From Reichenbachiella agarivorans (GTDB lineage: Bacteria > Bacteroidota > Bacteroidia > Cytophagales > Cyclobacteriaceae), in contig NZ_CP106679.1 in the NCBI RefSeq assembly GCF_025502585.1, positions 310,001 to 374,000 on the forward strand: a stretch of 64,000 nt of DNA. The letters are read 5' to 3'. The stretch's first letter is position 1; each line of letters opens with the position of its first letter. A program made the translations under genes and the position numbers. This document shows, one piece after another, positions 19,139 to 28,118 of the stretch. The notes beneath the pieces were generated by a model, which did not search any database, was not told the origin of the DNA, and saw nothing but the letters and a program-made list of their open reading frames with translations.

Positions 19139-21811
19139 TTAGTCGATCAAAACATCATATCCCTCAGGATACGCTTTACTCTTTCCTTTCTTTAAAGTGA
19201 TTCGAATCGGCTGATCCGAACTGTAATAGAGTTTGCCATCTACTGACCTCAATGTTGCTGTAGCTGGTGCATCTATGGCTTCAATCTGATATTGACCATA
19301 CTGGAGCAACTTGCCCTTGCCAAGATAGAGGTAGTCCAATTCCTTACCTTTGACAGAGCTGATTCCAAAAATACCCCGAAACACATTGTTCTTCCCCGAC
19401 TTGTATAATCCGTCATCAGTAGCATTGTAGATGTATTGACTTGATTCGCTAGAGACTACTTGAATGCTTACAAAATTGTCGGATGTAGCCAGAGTAGTGA
19501 TACCTTGGATAGATTTGTTACCTGCCTCGTATGCTTCAAAAACTCCTACAAAAGGACTTTTCACAGCATTGTTTCCCGTCTGCCTAACCACCAATGTAGG
19601 TGTGACCTGAGGACTTTTATTGACTTGACCTGGGGTCAGGTCTGATCGCAAAGTAGTCGGCGGTGCATCCACCTGATACAATTCCCTTCCTGTCTGCCCC
19701 ATCATCCACATATCAATCTTAAGCTCAGGAGATACCGCATCAATCGTCCAAGACGACCAAAAATCTCCGTCGTGATCTACTTTTCTCACATTCTCGAAGA
19801 ATGAATATGCAGGATGAGGAACATCTGTGATGGAGTCCGCTTGCAAGTCCAAAACTTCATTCTTTGCATTTTTCAATTCCATCGTATTGCCCAATATGTG
19901 CTGTAGATAGTCGTTGTCCTCCAAATCGGATCTAAAAATATCCACATAATACCCAGTCGTAGGGGATGTACGAACCATCGCAATCAATCGGCGTTTTTCA
20001 TCCGCAGACACATCTGCAAAAGAACAATACTCAGAAGTTGTGTTCTCGTTGTAAAATTGATCAGATGACACGAATGGATCCATGGCATTGACCGTGATGT
20101 CTCCTTTGCTATAGCCCTGAACAATGGTGTTGCTAGCAACCGCCCCACTGTAATATTTCATATCAGGTGACCAATAAGATTCATAAGCAGCTCCATCTGG
20201 TGCCAATGCCCACCCCTTGCCATAAAACTGCCAAGCCAAGCCATTGGCTGATAAATGATGTTGGTGAGTACCTCCGTACAAGGTAAACATCATACCATCT
20301 TCATCGTCATTGCCATTTTTCATGATCAGATGACGGTGAAATGACGAGTAAGCAGCTCTATTGTAGGGCAAAGTACTCTCAGAGGTGGTCAGAGGTTGAT
20401 TCAAAATGATGCTCCTCCAACCGGACTGTGATCGATCATACTGTCCAGAGTTTACTCCCTTATTCAATACTGTCGCGATTTTATCTGCATTCTCTTGGTT
20501 GTTTTGCCAGGTATAATAAGTGTACAAGCGTTCGAATACCTCATAATCTAGTGGTCCTCCTCTCATGTCTCCAAATACAACCAAGTTGCCTCTGGCATCT
20601 AGCCAACCTAGGTTAGCCATTGCTGCCTTTTGAATCATTGGGTTTTCCCCTACGGTATTTACACCTGCACGATAGAGAGGCAGAGCCATTTCTAGTACAG
20701 CACCAATCATACCTGAGGCATACCCTGGTGATTCTGGCCAGAGTCCTGTATTTGTGTCATAGTTTTTCATGATCTCTGGGAGTGCATCGTGATGCTTGCC
20801 CGAGATTTGTGTGTAGTAAGGAATGTAATATTCTTTGCCTTTGCCATCTGCATAGTACTCATTGGACTCCAATACCAACATGCTACTAATGATATGGCGG
20901 TAACGATTGACATTCCAGTTGCCCTTTGCACCTCCACGCACCAGTCCTATTTCTATAAAGCGTTTGAATACCGTACCAGCCATATCTGTGACAGTCATAT
21001 TCAATTTAGCGAATTGGTTGCTTGGATTTTGAACCATGTAATCATGAAGAAAATCATAAGCAACAGCAGCAGGTTGCTGTCGATCATCATGGATCACTTC
21101 ATAATCATAATAACCCATAATCCCTCCTGGAGCATAGCCTCCTGGACCTTTGGTAGATTGATCAGGATCAAGTGGCGGCTCCATATAATAGATACCCATC
21201 AGCCAAGTCCATAAGATGTCGGATGAGAACTTGGCATATTTTTCTTCTTGAGTAATGTAGTATGCAAACGCGGCCTTTTCGGCCAGTTCCAGTATCTCCT
21301 TGTTGTTATTACGGATCATGTGTCCTGTCTTCTTGTACGGGATCAATACTGGAGTAGTATCACCAGAAGACCTACTAATCCCCCACATATCACCTGTTTC
21401 ATTGAATGGGGTTCGTCTTTCCAAGGGTACATTGACGTAATCATTCCAACGTCGCATGCCTGGAAGTCGCACCGTAGGCACAGGAGCATTGCCCTCACCA
21501 TAGTCCCAATCCTGACCTTTGATGTAACATTGGGTGTAGCGCTCACCTTCTTTCCAATACATGGCTAGTCGAGAAACAATCCATGCTGAATCAGATTGGT
21601 GACGTGTCACATGGGGGTCTATCTCAGCGAGCAATTGCTCCCAGCTGTCATTGGCCCATGATTCCGTTTCTATTTTCTGTTTCAGATTTAGACGATCCTC
21701 TTTACTGACAAGTAATGTAGGATGATTTCCGATGGAAGGGTTGGGTTGACCCAGTAGTGGAATGTAAAAAACCACTAGCAAAGCCAGGGTGTGAAGAAAT
21801 CTAAATGGCAT
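19139..21811 (-). CDS. Heparinase II/III-fold polysaccharide lyase-like protein
   Basis: A secreted 890-residue protein. The start is at MPFRFLHTLALLVVFYIPLL, a clear Sec signal; the 15 codons upstream begin with TTG and look unreal. It has an alpha-helical toroid followed by a heparinase-type beta-sandwich. Likely active-site landmarks are Asn in KGNWNVNRYRH (near 298), Tyr in WPESPGY (near 363) and His in HQHHLSANG (near 517). It is a distant paralogue of the protein at 53476-56268: both carry the block G-E-x-PVPTVR followed by RxW and the WPESPxY block. It is the first gene of the run that ends at the left edge, after its own intergenic region. The PL family is not assigned; lyase activity on a uronic-acid polymer is the likely role. 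Confidence 0.78.
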   Translation of the reverse strand: MPFRFLHTLALLVVFYIPLLGQPNPSIGNHPTLLVSKEDRLNLKQKIETESWANDSWEQLLAEIDPHVTRHQSDSAWIVSRLAMYWKEGERYTQCYIKGQDWDYGEGNAPVPTVRLPGMRRWNDYVNVPLERRTPFNETGDMWGISRSSGDTTPVLIPYKKTGHMIRNNNKEILELAEKAAFAYYITQEEKYAKFSSDILWTWLMGIYYMEPPLDPDQSTKGPGGYAPGGIMGYYDYEVIHDDRQQPAAVAYDFLHDYMVQNPSNQFAKLNMTVTDMAGTVFKRFIEIGLVRGGAKGNWNVNRYRHIISSMLVLESNEYYADGKGKEYYIPYYTQISGKHHDALPEIMKNYDTNTGLWPESPGYASGMIGAVLEMALPLYRAGVNTVGENPMIQKAAMANLGWLDARGNLVVFGDMRGGPLDYEVFERLYTYYTWQNNQENADKIATVLNKGVNSGQYDRSQSGWRSIILNQPLTTSESTLPYNRAAYSSFHRHLIMKNGNDDEDGMMFTLYGGTHQHHLSANGLAWQFYGKGWALAPDGAAYESYWSPDMKYYSGAVASNTIVQGYSKGDITVNAMDPFVSSDQFYNENTTSEYCSFADVSADEKRRLIAMVRTSPTTGYYVDIFRSDLEDNDYLQHILGNTMELKNAKNEVLDLQADSITDVPHPAYSFFENVRKVDHDGDFWSSWTIDAVSPELKIDMWMMGQTGRELYQVDAPPTTLRSDLTPGQVNKSPQVTPTLVVRQTGNNAVKSPFVGVFEAYEAGNKSIQGITTLATSDNFVSIQVVSSESSQYIYNATDDGLYKSGKNNVFRGIFGISSVKGKELDYLYLGKGKLLQYGQYQIEAIDAPATATLRSVDGKLYYSSDQPIRITLKKGKSKAYPEGYDVLID

Positions 21812-21900
21812 GTTGTCCAATTTTCTTGAATAATAATTTAATCTTTCTGATGGCAATTTCTCAATATTGACTCGGATTGGCTATGACTTATCGTCCCCTA

Positions 21901-21919
21901 CTGATAAAATATGATTCAA
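21901..21919 (-). promoter_or_regulatory. Candidate regulon element (ATGAATYATA-like)
   Basis: The minus strand reads TTGAATCATATTTTATCAG, sharing TGAATCAT and a following TATC with the elements upstream of susC (31477-31498) and of the ROK operon (44987-45008). A run like CAATATTG lies about 50 bp nearer the gene, as in the ROK case. With a single copy and one mismatch it could be chance. Confidence 0.35.
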
Positions 21920-21967
21920 TCGTCATATTTCTTCCTAGCAATCACGGCAACACAGTCATACAAATAG

Positions 21968-22000
21968 AAAAGACTCGATCACAATTGTCCCGAGTCTTTT
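21968..22000 (-). terminator. Intrinsic terminator after heparinase-fold gene
   Basis: A perfect 10-bp inverted repeat, AAAAGACTCG (21968-21977) against CGAGTCTTTT (21991-22000), with a 13-base loop. On the minus strand the stem runs into TTTTCTATTTG. It starts 8 bases after the stop at 22008, so it ends that gene and separates it from the next unit. Confidence 0.8.
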
Positions 22001-22007
22001 CGTTTCT

Positions 22008-24341
22008 CTATTCTGATTCATTGGTGTCTGAGCTATATACAATCTTGAGCATTTTTTGCACATCATCATAGTCGCCAGACACTACCTTCTTATTGATTTG
22101 CAGCGACGAAGCTTCTTGATTCATGTGAAGACGAAAGGTAGTTTTGTCTTGCCCATGAAAAACCACATTTGGCTGTTTTCCAAATCCCTCAACCAAAGCT
22201 GTGTACTTGGACAGTGCGTGTATCAGTACCTGTCCCTCGCGACGTAGATAACTACCATGTCCTATGAATAGCTCGCTGACATTGTCGACCTTGGTATCAT
22301 CTGCTCCCTCTTGGAATTTCATCACCGTCAGGTACGCATCTGTCTCCCATCCATTCATTTGGTTGACACTGTTGCGATGCTTGAGTCTACCGTCTGCCAG
22401 TAGGTTAAAATATAATTGTGTTGTCTCTCCGTTTTGAGTGATTGAGACCCCGATAAAATCCTTGCCTTCGAATCGTTCGATGACAGGGAGCTGCTCTTTG
22501 TTCTTGTCAGACTTCAACACGATCGCTGATATGAATTTGATTCTATCCGTCTTTTCTGCAGGTGTGATGGACCAATATGGTTCTCTTTCATCAGGCTGAT
22601 GATCCTTGTACCCCAGTTTCTCCGTCAAACGCATCTGTTCGGGAAAATCATGAGGCAAACCACCCACGGGAAAAGTCTCAGGGTACAGTGGACGAACAAG
22701 CACCTCTGACTGTTCATCTTTGACTATCAGATCCATCCCTTTTCTCTTTGACTCACCATTGTAATGGAGCAACCACTCAAATTGCCCTGGCTCATGAGCC
22801 AACAAATCATCGATGACTAAGATCACATCTCCAACCCACACAAAGTGACGGTAGTTTCTCGCCAAAATCTGAGCATATGGACCCGTAGCATTGGCCATCA
22901 CATATTTAAAATTCTGTCCTTCTACCAGATAGTGCAAAGAGGCAGGATTGACTACTCCATAATAGGGATCTCTCTTATTTTGACCTTTTCCGTCAAACAA
23001 CACTACATTGTGTGCCTCACTCTGACAATAATATTCACTGTACAGGGGATTACCATAGGATGACTTGCCTGATTCGGCAATGATGTATTTGCCATTGTGA
23101 AAGACCACAAATGAACCTGCATCTGCGTGGGTATGATTCCAAGTAAAACCTGACTTCACAGCAAGCAGTGTGGCATTATCTTCCCAAGAGCTACGCATAG
23201 TTGCCCACCCCATATCCGCAAACAGTATCGAAGTAGGCAAGTCAGGTACATAGTCAGATGGCAGTACAGGCAAATCTGGATGTAAAATTAATCCTTCTGG
23301 AGAGTTCAGTCTGAGGTATTCTCTATCGTTTCCACTGTTGTTGACTTGGTTGATGTACCAAGCATACCTATCCTTTTGAAACCCCAAATTCCATAATAAA
23401 GTCACACTCCCTAGTCCTGTGATCTCCATGCCTGAGTCTCCAAAAGGAACTGACTGTACTTTATTGTCCTGAACATAGTAACTCGCATGAATGAAAAAAT
23501 CTGCGATTTTGTCCAATACTGGCAACTCCACCTGTGGTTGATCAGGCCAGACCTCTTGAAAAGCCAGTCTGAACAACAAATACTGAGATATGCCATAATT
23601 GGCGTAATTGACGCTTTCATAAAAACCGCCTTCTCGATCAAAAGTTGACGGTTTGTTTTGCAAAATGCTCCCAGAGTATGTCACCCACTCGGTAGCTGTC
23701 GCTGCGATTTCTTGAGCCCACTGGGTTGCTTCTGGAATCTCATCTCTCACTGCCAATGCACCTACACCTGCCATATAGACGCACGCACTCCACCAGTTGT
23801 GCCCCATGGTATCGAAGGTATGAAAGTTGGTATCGACTAGCAACCAATCTTGTCGTGCGGGATCTATACCAACCCGAACAAAGTCTGTGGCAATTTTGTG
23901 TCTTTCGTCGGGTGTCAAGAAAGTATAGATGCAATCATACCCAACGGCTATATAAAAACTCGTATGCGAGGTCTTGAGTCCGCCTTGCCAAGAGGGTGTT
24001 CTACTGAGAAGTTCATTGCCTTCCCATGTTTCTTTGGAGGTATAATCCTCCAAAATTCTTTTGATCGATTTCGCGTACTGTTCCTCACCTGTCATCCGAT
24101 AGGCCAATCCCAATAGCAGACAGTCAGCAGCCCCTCCCTTGTTGCTTTTGACTAGCGTTTTGGCTTGTTTGAGTTGATCATTCCAGAGTTCCTTGATCGC
24201 TGGGTCGGACTTTATCTGACTTTTGAGTCTCGTGATGTTATCATCTGTGTACAGCAGATAGTTTCTGTCTTGGGCTATGGATGTGCTACATACTGACCCC
24301 AATAGAATGACAAATAGAGAAAGAATTTTGAACTTATACAT
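22008..24341 (-). CDS. Heparinase II/III-family polysaccharide lyase
   Basis: A secreted 777-residue protein, the most canonical heparinase-family member here. The start is at MYKFKILSLFVILLGSVCS. It has an alpha/alpha toroid (about 40-360), then the heparinase II/III C-terminal beta-sandwich. Active-site motifs: Asn in MGHNWWSA (near 181), Tyr in YESVNYANYG (near 248) and His in TWNHTHADAGSF (near 403), the last being the hallmark of PL12/PL15/PL21-type enzymes. It should release unsaturated oligo- or disaccharides, which the GH88 at 46250 could then open. It is a single-gene unit, with hairpins upstream (24421-24542) and a terminator downstream. The exact PL family is not certain. Confidence 0.85.
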   Translation of the reverse strand: MYKFKILSLFVILLGSVCSTSIAQDRNYLLYTDDNITRLKSQIKSDPAIKELWNDQLKQAKTLVKSNKGGAADCLLLGLAYRMTGEEQYAKSIKRILEDYTSKETWEGNELLSRTPSWQGGLKTSHTSFYIAVGYDCIYTFLTPDERHKIATDFVRVGIDPARQDWLLVDTNFHTFDTMGHNWWSACVYMAGVGALAVRDEIPEATQWAQEIAATATEWVTYSGSILQNKPSTFDREGGFYESVNYANYGISQYLLFRLAFQEVWPDQPQVELPVLDKIADFFIHASYYVQDNKVQSVPFGDSGMEITGLGSVTLLWNLGFQKDRYAWYINQVNNSGNDREYLRLNSPEGLILHPDLPVLPSDYVPDLPTSILFADMGWATMRSSWEDNATLLAVKSGFTWNHTHADAGSFVVFHNGKYIIAESGKSSYGNPLYSEYYCQSEAHNVVLFDGKGQNKRDPYYGVVNPASLHYLVEGQNFKYVMANATGPYAQILARNYRHFVWVGDVILVIDDLLAHEPGQFEWLLHYNGESKRKGMDLIVKDEQSEVLVRPLYPETFPVGGLPHDFPEQMRLTEKLGYKDHQPDEREPYWSITPAEKTDRIKFISAIVLKSDKNKEQLPVIERFEGKDFIGVSITQNGETTQLYFNLLADGRLKHRNSVNQMNGWETDAYLTVMKFQEGADDTKVDNVSELFIGHGSYLRREGQVLIHALSKYTALVEGFGKQPNVVFHGQDKTTFRLHMNQEASSLQINKKVVSGDYDDVQKMLKIVYSSDTNESE

Positions 24342-24420
24342 TTGTTTGTTGGATCTAAACTTGAAATAATGATTTATTGATAGGCTACCCAAAACAATGT
24401 TGGTAAAGTGTAATAATAAA

Positions 24421-24444
24421 GGGCTCTCCTAGTACGGAGAGCCC
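24421..24444 (-). terminator. Strong hairpin, likely terminator
   Basis: A perfect 9-bp stem, GGGCTCTCC (24421-24429) against GGAGAGCCC (24436-24444), with a 6-base loop. On the minus strand it is followed by TTTATTATTAC, a T-rich tail. It lies about 120 bp after the glycan-binding protein gene and 80 bp before the next start, and is the last and strongest of three hairpins there. Confidence 0.75.
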
Positions 24445-24480
24445 AATGTTCAATTGAATGAACCAAAAAGGATTTTCAAT

Positions 24481-24510
24481 CTCAAATAGAAAACACTAGG
24501 TCTATTTGAG
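24481..24510. repeat. Perfect 10-bp inverted repeat (hairpin)
   Basis: CTCAAATAGA (24481-24490) pairs with TCTATTTGAG (24501-24510) across a 10-base loop. It is the middle of three tandem hairpins, without a clear T-run; it could stabilise the susCD mRNA 3' end. Confidence 0.6.
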
Positions 24511-24514
24511 AACA

Positions 24515-24542
24515 AAATAGCAAGGCACACACCTTGCTATTT
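24515..24542 (-). terminator. Hairpin just after glycan-binding protein gene
   Basis: A perfect 11-bp stem, AAATAGCAAGG (24515-24525) against CCTTGCTATTT (24532-24542), with loop CACACA. It begins 22 bases after the stop of the glycan-binding protein. On the minus strand the stem ends in TTTTG, a short T-run, so partial termination or 3'-end protection of the susCD transcript is likely. Confidence 0.65.
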
Positions 24543-24564
24543 GCCATTATTCAACTATAAAATT

Positions 24565-26247
24565 TTAATGGTTCTCCATATAAGCCTGAAGTTCTTCAAG
24601 GCTCTTGAATGTCATAAACCAATCACAAGACCAATCAGTACCAATTAAGCTGGCAGTAACATTACTTGCGCCAAAACCAAATGAATCCCAATAAGTAAGA
24701 CCACTAGCTACGTCAAAACTCGCATTGTTTTCAATAAAGTCTCTACCATCCCAATAGAATACTCCTCCATCTAAGGCAGTACCTGCAAAATTGTTTGCTG
24801 CAAAACCTGGGAATGATGGCTCTGGAACCAGCTTAGTCCATTTTGTAAATGGCACAACACCGTCTGGCAAATCAACCTTCATAGCATAGATTGGGTATTC
24901 TTTGCTGTACACCCAGTTTGGTACATATTGAGGGTCACCTTCTAGCTTACCGCTAGTTGCAGGCTTACCATTTTTGTACATGCGGAAGAAGTCCATTCTA
25001 GCTTCTGCGAACGTAAGAACCATCTTACTCCCCGTTTGATGATATGCCATTTTGTGATCTGTAAACTCACATCTGATTTTATCGGCATCTGTCGTGGCTG
25101 TGAGTACTTCCTCATCAAATTCGAAATAATACTTCCCAACAGGTGTGTTCTCAGCGATATAAGCCTTAAGGTTATCAAGTGTCTCAAACGACCTGATGAA
25201 ATCTACCGAATATCCTGTCTCAGATGAACGTGCAGTGATATTGAATCTAAAGTCGGAAACAAGGGTTTTCTCATCTACTGGTATAGTAGTCTCAACATCA
25301 CTATCATCTATAAACGGAGCACTTCTCAAATCCCAGTAATACACATCACCAGACAAGATGCCTCCGTATTGATTCACATCCCCTCCAAATACACCTAAAT
25401 CCGTTTCGAGTGAAAGATCAAAGTCTCCCAACCTAGTCATTTTCATCGCCACATATGGGAAGGAACCTCCATCGATCAAGATAGACTGGTTAAACTTCAG
25501 GTCGGATTGCTTACCACCTACAAACTCTACAGAGAGCATACCGTCAGCCACGGAAGAAGTTCCACCTTGCTGAGGTTCCCAACCTCCGTCACCATTATCA
25601 AATGTCTCATCAATTCCAACAAAAGGATATACAAACTGTGGACCTGTAATAGTCTCAGGTTGCACCACTAGTGTGATTGCACCTGTGACACCTACCGGTA
25701 TAACGGCTTGTATCTCGGTGTCTGCTACAGAAATCAACTCAGCTACCGAATAGCCAGCGTCACTGGTCGAAGCAAATCTCACCTCAACATCACTCATCTC
25801 AGTACCAAAGTTCTCTCCAGTGATGGTAATAATCTCTCCAGCAGATCCTGCCGCAGGATCAATACTAGTAATCTTAGCTCCTGCCAATACGACGAAATCT
25901 TCATCAAATCCTGCCTCATTGGTCCAAACTTTTACTGTTACTTCTCCAGTTACCGCACCATATGGCACACGCACACGAATCTCTTCGTTATACACCGTGT
26001 CAATCACCTGCGATGCTACACCCCCAAAACTCACAGTTACGGCTTGAGGATAATCTCCAAAGTTAGTCCCTGTGATCACCACAAGTTCGTTAGGCTTTCC
26101 TGATTTAGGACTATAATCGCTAACTGTAATATCTGGATATTCAGTTATTTTGGGTAGTTCTTCTTCGAACTGACACGCAGAGTACACTGCGACAATCACT
26201 CCAATCACTATCCCAAAAAACGCCTTATTTTTAAATATGTCTTTCAT
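24565..26247 (-). CDS. TIG-domain surface glycan-binding lipoprotein (SusE/F-position)
   Basis: A probable outer-surface glycan-binding protein of 560 residues that would hand polysaccharide to the SusC/SusD importer. The start is at MKDIFKNKAFFG; the lipobox is YSAC. Two IPT/TIG Ig-like domains follow (about 40-120 and 120-200, with VVITGTNFGD and ITITGENFGT). The rest is two copies of one module: the pairs GDVYYWDLR/GGVFYWDGR and SFETLDNLKAYI/SFKSLEELQAYM show an internal duplication. It lies 32 bp after susD and surely shares its mRNA. The ligand cannot be told from sequence; such proteins diverge quickly and follow the substrate. Confidence 0.85.
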   Translation of the reverse strand: MKDIFKNKAFFGIVIGVIVAVYSACQFEEELPKITEYPDITVSDYSPKSGKPNELVVITGTNFGDYPQAVTVSFGGVASQVIDTVYNEEIRVRVPYGAVTGEVTVKVWTNEAGFDEDFVVLAGAKITSIDPAAGSAGEIITITGENFGTEMSDVEVRFASTSDAGYSVAELISVADTEIQAVIPVGVTGAITLVVQPETITGPQFVYPFVGIDETFDNGDGGWEPQQGGTSSVADGMLSVEFVGGKQSDLKFNQSILIDGGSFPYVAMKMTRLGDFDLSLETDLGVFGGDVNQYGGILSGDVYYWDLRSAPFIDDSDVETTIPVDEKTLVSDFRFNITARSSETGYSVDFIRSFETLDNLKAYIAENTPVGKYYFEFDEEVLTATTDADKIRCEFTDHKMAYHQTGSKMVLTFAEARMDFFRMYKNGKPATSGKLEGDPQYVPNWVYSKEYPIYAMKVDLPDGVVPFTKWTKLVPEPSFPGFAANNFAGTALDGGVFYWDGRDFIENNASFDVASGLTYWDSFGFGASNVTASLIGTDWSCDWFMTFKSLEELQAYMENH

Positions 26248-26279
26248 AAGATTAAATTTTTTATAATGTACCAATAGGT

Positions 26280-28094
26280 TTACCATCCTGGATTCTGCAA
26301 CAGCTCTTCTGTAATCAGAATATCAGCAAGTGGAATTGGAGACAAATAATTCTTTCTAGTAAAGTTTCTATTAGATGTAGCATCTAATATCACCGCATTT
26401 AGCAGTGTTCCTGTACCATTCTCAACTTTTTCCAATCCGAAAGGAAAAAACTCAGGCTTGTAAAGAGAAGCATCTGTTTCATAGATAGTACCTTCAATGA
26501 TTGGCCCATGTACAGCAGCACTTAACTCTGCTTCTGCAATACCCCATCTTTTTAGATCATTGAATCGGCTGTTTTCACCAAACAACTCCAAAGTTCTCTC
26601 TCTTCTAATTTCTTCCAACATGTCTAACCCATTGTCATTCACTAAGGAATTTGATAATGGATCCAATCCAGCTCTGCCACGTGTCAAGTTGATTGAAAGA
26701 TTAAGATCTGCATCACTGATTGCTCCGTCTCTTTCAAACAACGCCTCTGCATAGATCAAGTAAACCTCTGCCAATCTCAAATATGGGAAGTTTTGTGACT
26801 CCTGCGTAGTTTGTCTATAGTTAGGATAATCATATGACTCGAATTTTTGATTGGTCACACCTACACCAGATGCGGTTTCACTTTGTGCTGTGAGTGCTGG
26901 TGATCCATCCGCTGGTATATCTGAAAAGTATGACTTCATTCGATAGTCTCTATTCTTTATTTCGTCAGACATTTTATTATATCCTTGAAACAAAGCAGAT
27001 TTATCAATTGGCAAACCATCCGTGCATAAGAACAAGTCCAACATTTTTCTACTTGGAGCCAAACGTCCCGCTACAGTATGACTAATCTGTGCACTAGCAC
27101 CTGCTTGACGCAAAATAAAATCATAAATACCCTGAATAATAAACTCATTATTACTGGATTTGCCCAATCCCAGTGGATTAGATGCATCACCATCCAAGTT
27201 GAAAAGGTAGTAGTTACTCATGTTGTCTAGGACGTCATTGTGATTCCACAATTCGTACCCGCCGTTGTTAATCACATCGGCAGACAAAGTAATAGCCTCA
27301 GATAGCATATCAGATACTGAAGGGTATTGATCAGGCACGAAAGATCCCGCTCCTACTGTCTCTCCATCACCATCTGTGCTTGTACCCACATATTTTTCCC
27401 ATGTAGCTTCATACAACAATACTCTGGCTTTCAAAGACTCAGCGGCCCACTTGCTCACTTTACCTTTGTCGCTGTCTGGTATTTCCTGCTCAATTGGCAG
27501 CCCTGCTATCGCAACATCCAAATCAGCTAAAACCTGTGCTACTACTTCATACCTGCTATTTCTTTTGGCTAATTTCAATTCTGCATCATCCAATTCGAAA
27601 TTTTCGGTAATAATAGGAACTCCACCAAAATTCTGAAGCAATTCATAGTAATGGTACGCTCTGAAAAAGTAAGCCGTAGCTACATATCTATTAATATCAG
27701 CCATGTCTCCAGTGAATTCTTCACTTTTAGCGATCAATGTATTGACATCACGTAGAAAATAATAATGATTGGTCCAATAAGGATTAGTTTGTTCTACAGT
27801 GTTGGTACCACGACCCTCAGCTTGAGGCAAGGCAATCAAATCACTCCCAAAATCCATCCAGTCACCATAACCAGTATAATATGCATCTGCCAAACCGCTG
27901 CCTTTCACTCTGCTCCATCCAATCAAATTGAAGTACAATTGATTGGATGCATATTCGAAGTGCTCTGGGGTTTTGAAGTAAACCGCCTCGGTATAGCTAC
28001 CTCTAGGTTCTAGGTCGATAAATCTATCTTGACAACTTGGCATCAATGCTAACAGCAGCGCGACAAGTGTTATATTTTTTAATAATTTCATCAT
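26280..28094 (-). CDS. susD: SusD/RagB-family outer-membrane glycan-binding lipoprotein
   Basis: A surface lipoprotein of 604 residues that forms the lid over the SusC transporter and binds incoming oligosaccharides. The lipobox is LMPSC near residue 21. The N-terminal SusD-like domain has helical TPR-type repeats (for example ATAYFFRAYHYYELLQNFGGVPI). The C-terminal RagB/SusD region carries LRLAEVYLIYAEALF and the usual ending with LARNG-type segments replaced by LTRGRAGLDPL and RRERTLELFGE. The 24-bp gap after susC and the order C-D-binding protein are classical for a PUL. The name is used in the family sense; it is not the starch protein. Confidence 0.95.
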   Translation of the reverse strand: MMKLLKNITLVALLLALMPSCQDRFIDLEPRGSYTEAVYFKTPEHFEYASNQLYFNLIGWSRVKGSGLADAYYTGYGDWMDFGSDLIALPQAEGRGTNTVEQTNPYWTNHYYFLRDVNTLIAKSEEFTGDMADINRYVATAYFFRAYHYYELLQNFGGVPIITENFELDDAELKLAKRNSRYEVVAQVLADLDVAIAGLPIEQEIPDSDKGKVSKWAAESLKARVLLYEATWEKYVGTSTDGDGETVGAGSFVPDQYPSVSDMLSEAITLSADVINNGGYELWNHNDVLDNMSNYYLFNLDGDASNPLGLGKSSNNEFIIQGIYDFILRQAGASAQISHTVAGRLAPSRKMLDLFLCTDGLPIDKSALFQGYNKMSDEIKNRDYRMKSYFSDIPADGSPALTAQSETASGVGVTNQKFESYDYPNYRQTTQESQNFPYLRLAEVYLIYAEALFERDGAISDADLNLSINLTRGRAGLDPLSNSLVNDNGLDMLEEIRRERTLELFGENSRFNDLKRWGIAEAELSAAVHGPIIEGTIYETDASLYKPEFFPFGLEKVENGTGTLLNAVILDATSNRNFTRKNYLSPIPLADILITEELLQNPGW

Positions 28095-28118
28095 TTCTTC
28101 GTTTAATAATTTAAATAC

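Noticed and set aside
22008-22023. CCAATGAATCA, matching the susC-upstream element
   Set aside because: It is in the coding end of the heparinase-fold gene and is explained by the codons for T-N-E-S. It shows that short matches to the motif arise by chance.
416-24341. Alginate or ulvan locus
   Set aside because: Heparinase-fold proteins and sulfatases occur in such loci, but three fucosidase-type families and a dedicated fucose pathway do not fit alginate (no sulfate or fucose) or ulvan (rhamnose).
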